The notes under the pieces were generated by a model. That model was not told the DNA's origin. It saw nothing but the letters and a program-made list of their open reading frames with translations, and searched no databases. Source: Flavobacteriaceae bacterium bin25 (GTDB lineage: Bacteria > Bacteroidota > Bacteroidia > Flavobacteriales > Flavobacteriaceae). From it: 35,458 nucleotides of DNA. The translations under genes were made by a program, and so were the position numbers. The stretch spans positions 1-35,458 of the forward strand of contig MPMN01000032.1 in NCBI GenBank assembly GCA_002238525.1. The letters run 5' to 3'. Below are positions 35,240 to 35,458 of this stretch, piece after piece; position 1 is the stretch's first letter; every line of letters begins with the position of its first letter.

Positions 35240-35423
35240 ATCTTTGGTTCCATCAAGACTTCTTCCTTGAGAATCCGTCCCTATTGATGTTTATAGTGAA
35301 GCTCATTTGAAATGTCATGTGTTTCTATGTCTGCTGGGGTATTATATCCAGTGGCATTTGAAGCATGAATTGGCACATTTATGGTTCGTTGATAAGCACA
35401 AGGATAAAGCTAAAGAAAAGTGA
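35237..35423 (+). pseudogene. IS1634-family transposase, C-terminal fragment
   Basis: From about 35243 the plus strand reads FGSIKTSSLRIRP in one frame and then, after one extra base near 35276, IDVYSEAHLKCHVFLCLLGY and YIQWHL in another. Together these match the end of IS1634-type transposases (FRSxKTxxLExRPxxxxxxxxxxxHVFLCxLAYYxxWHL). A TGA at 35421-35423 ends the frame, while similar residues (NTPAGKERVSD) continue in frame beyond it to the window edge. No N-terminal part or catalytic core is present, so this is a decayed fragment. The left breakpoint is approximate. Confidence 0.62.
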
Positions 35424-35458
35424 AATACGCCTGCCGGCAAGGAACGGGTATCAGATAG

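Overview
The window looks like a piece of chromosome from a gliding-type member of the Bacteroidota, probably the Cytophagales or a close relative. Three things point there: AT-rich DNA, gldF/gldG gliding-motility genes, and several promoters with the Bacteroidota -7 element TAnnTTTG. The SRP RNA and the mix of housekeeping genes (glyA, clpB, smpB, miaA, purC, phoH, dnaN, purK, purE) fit. The genus cannot be set from sequence reading alone.

Layout. 1-280: start of an IS1634-type transposase running off the left edge. 281-921: gene-free flank. 922-2392: small transaldolase and an SDR oxidoreductase, leftward. 2407-2502: SRP (4.5S-type) RNA, leftward, with its own promoter. 2561-3592: glutaminyl cyclase lipoprotein. 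3789-6470: secreted amidohydrolase and glyA, leftward. 6821-10001: clpB and smpB, rightward. 10019-16419: an accessory island. 16420-21451: Gfo/Idh/MocA oxidoreductase, YggS-type PLP protein, K+ channel, miaA, lipoprotein hydrolase. 21568-21716: a third IS remnant. 21927-23869: phoH-purC, leftward. 23946-27165: SAM hydroxide adenosyltransferase, gldF and gldG as one overlapping operon. 27390-28523: dnaN. 28801-32466: purK-purE-M3 peptidase operon. 33116-34810: DUF4091/GH123-like lipoprotein. 35018-35458: a small ORF next to a broken 3' piece of an IS1634-type transposase.

The accessory island is the most interesting part. It holds two full-length but dead copies of an IS1595-family element (10019-10976 and 11562-12544), each with its own inverted ends and AT-rich target duplications. 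Between them is an orphan 132-residue protein. To their right are a divergent pair: a tail-anchored membrane protein with in-frame 21-bp repeats (12619-13125), and a 687-residue protein (13435-15498). The large protein joins an N-terminal GHKL ATPase to a C-terminal PD-(D/E)XK nuclease signature. That architecture and setting suggest an antiphage or DNA-surveillance role. This is an inference, not a demonstrated function. About 0.9 kb of gene-free DNA with a perfect CRP-like palindrome closes the island.

The remaining genes are ordinary core functions: one-carbon and purine synthesis (glyA, purC, purK, purE), protein quality control (clpB, smpB), replication (dnaN), tRNA modification (miaA) and gliding (gldFG). 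I saw no tRNA, rRNA or CRISPR array. IS-derived DNA occurs at five places, so this is a locus with repeated past transposition.
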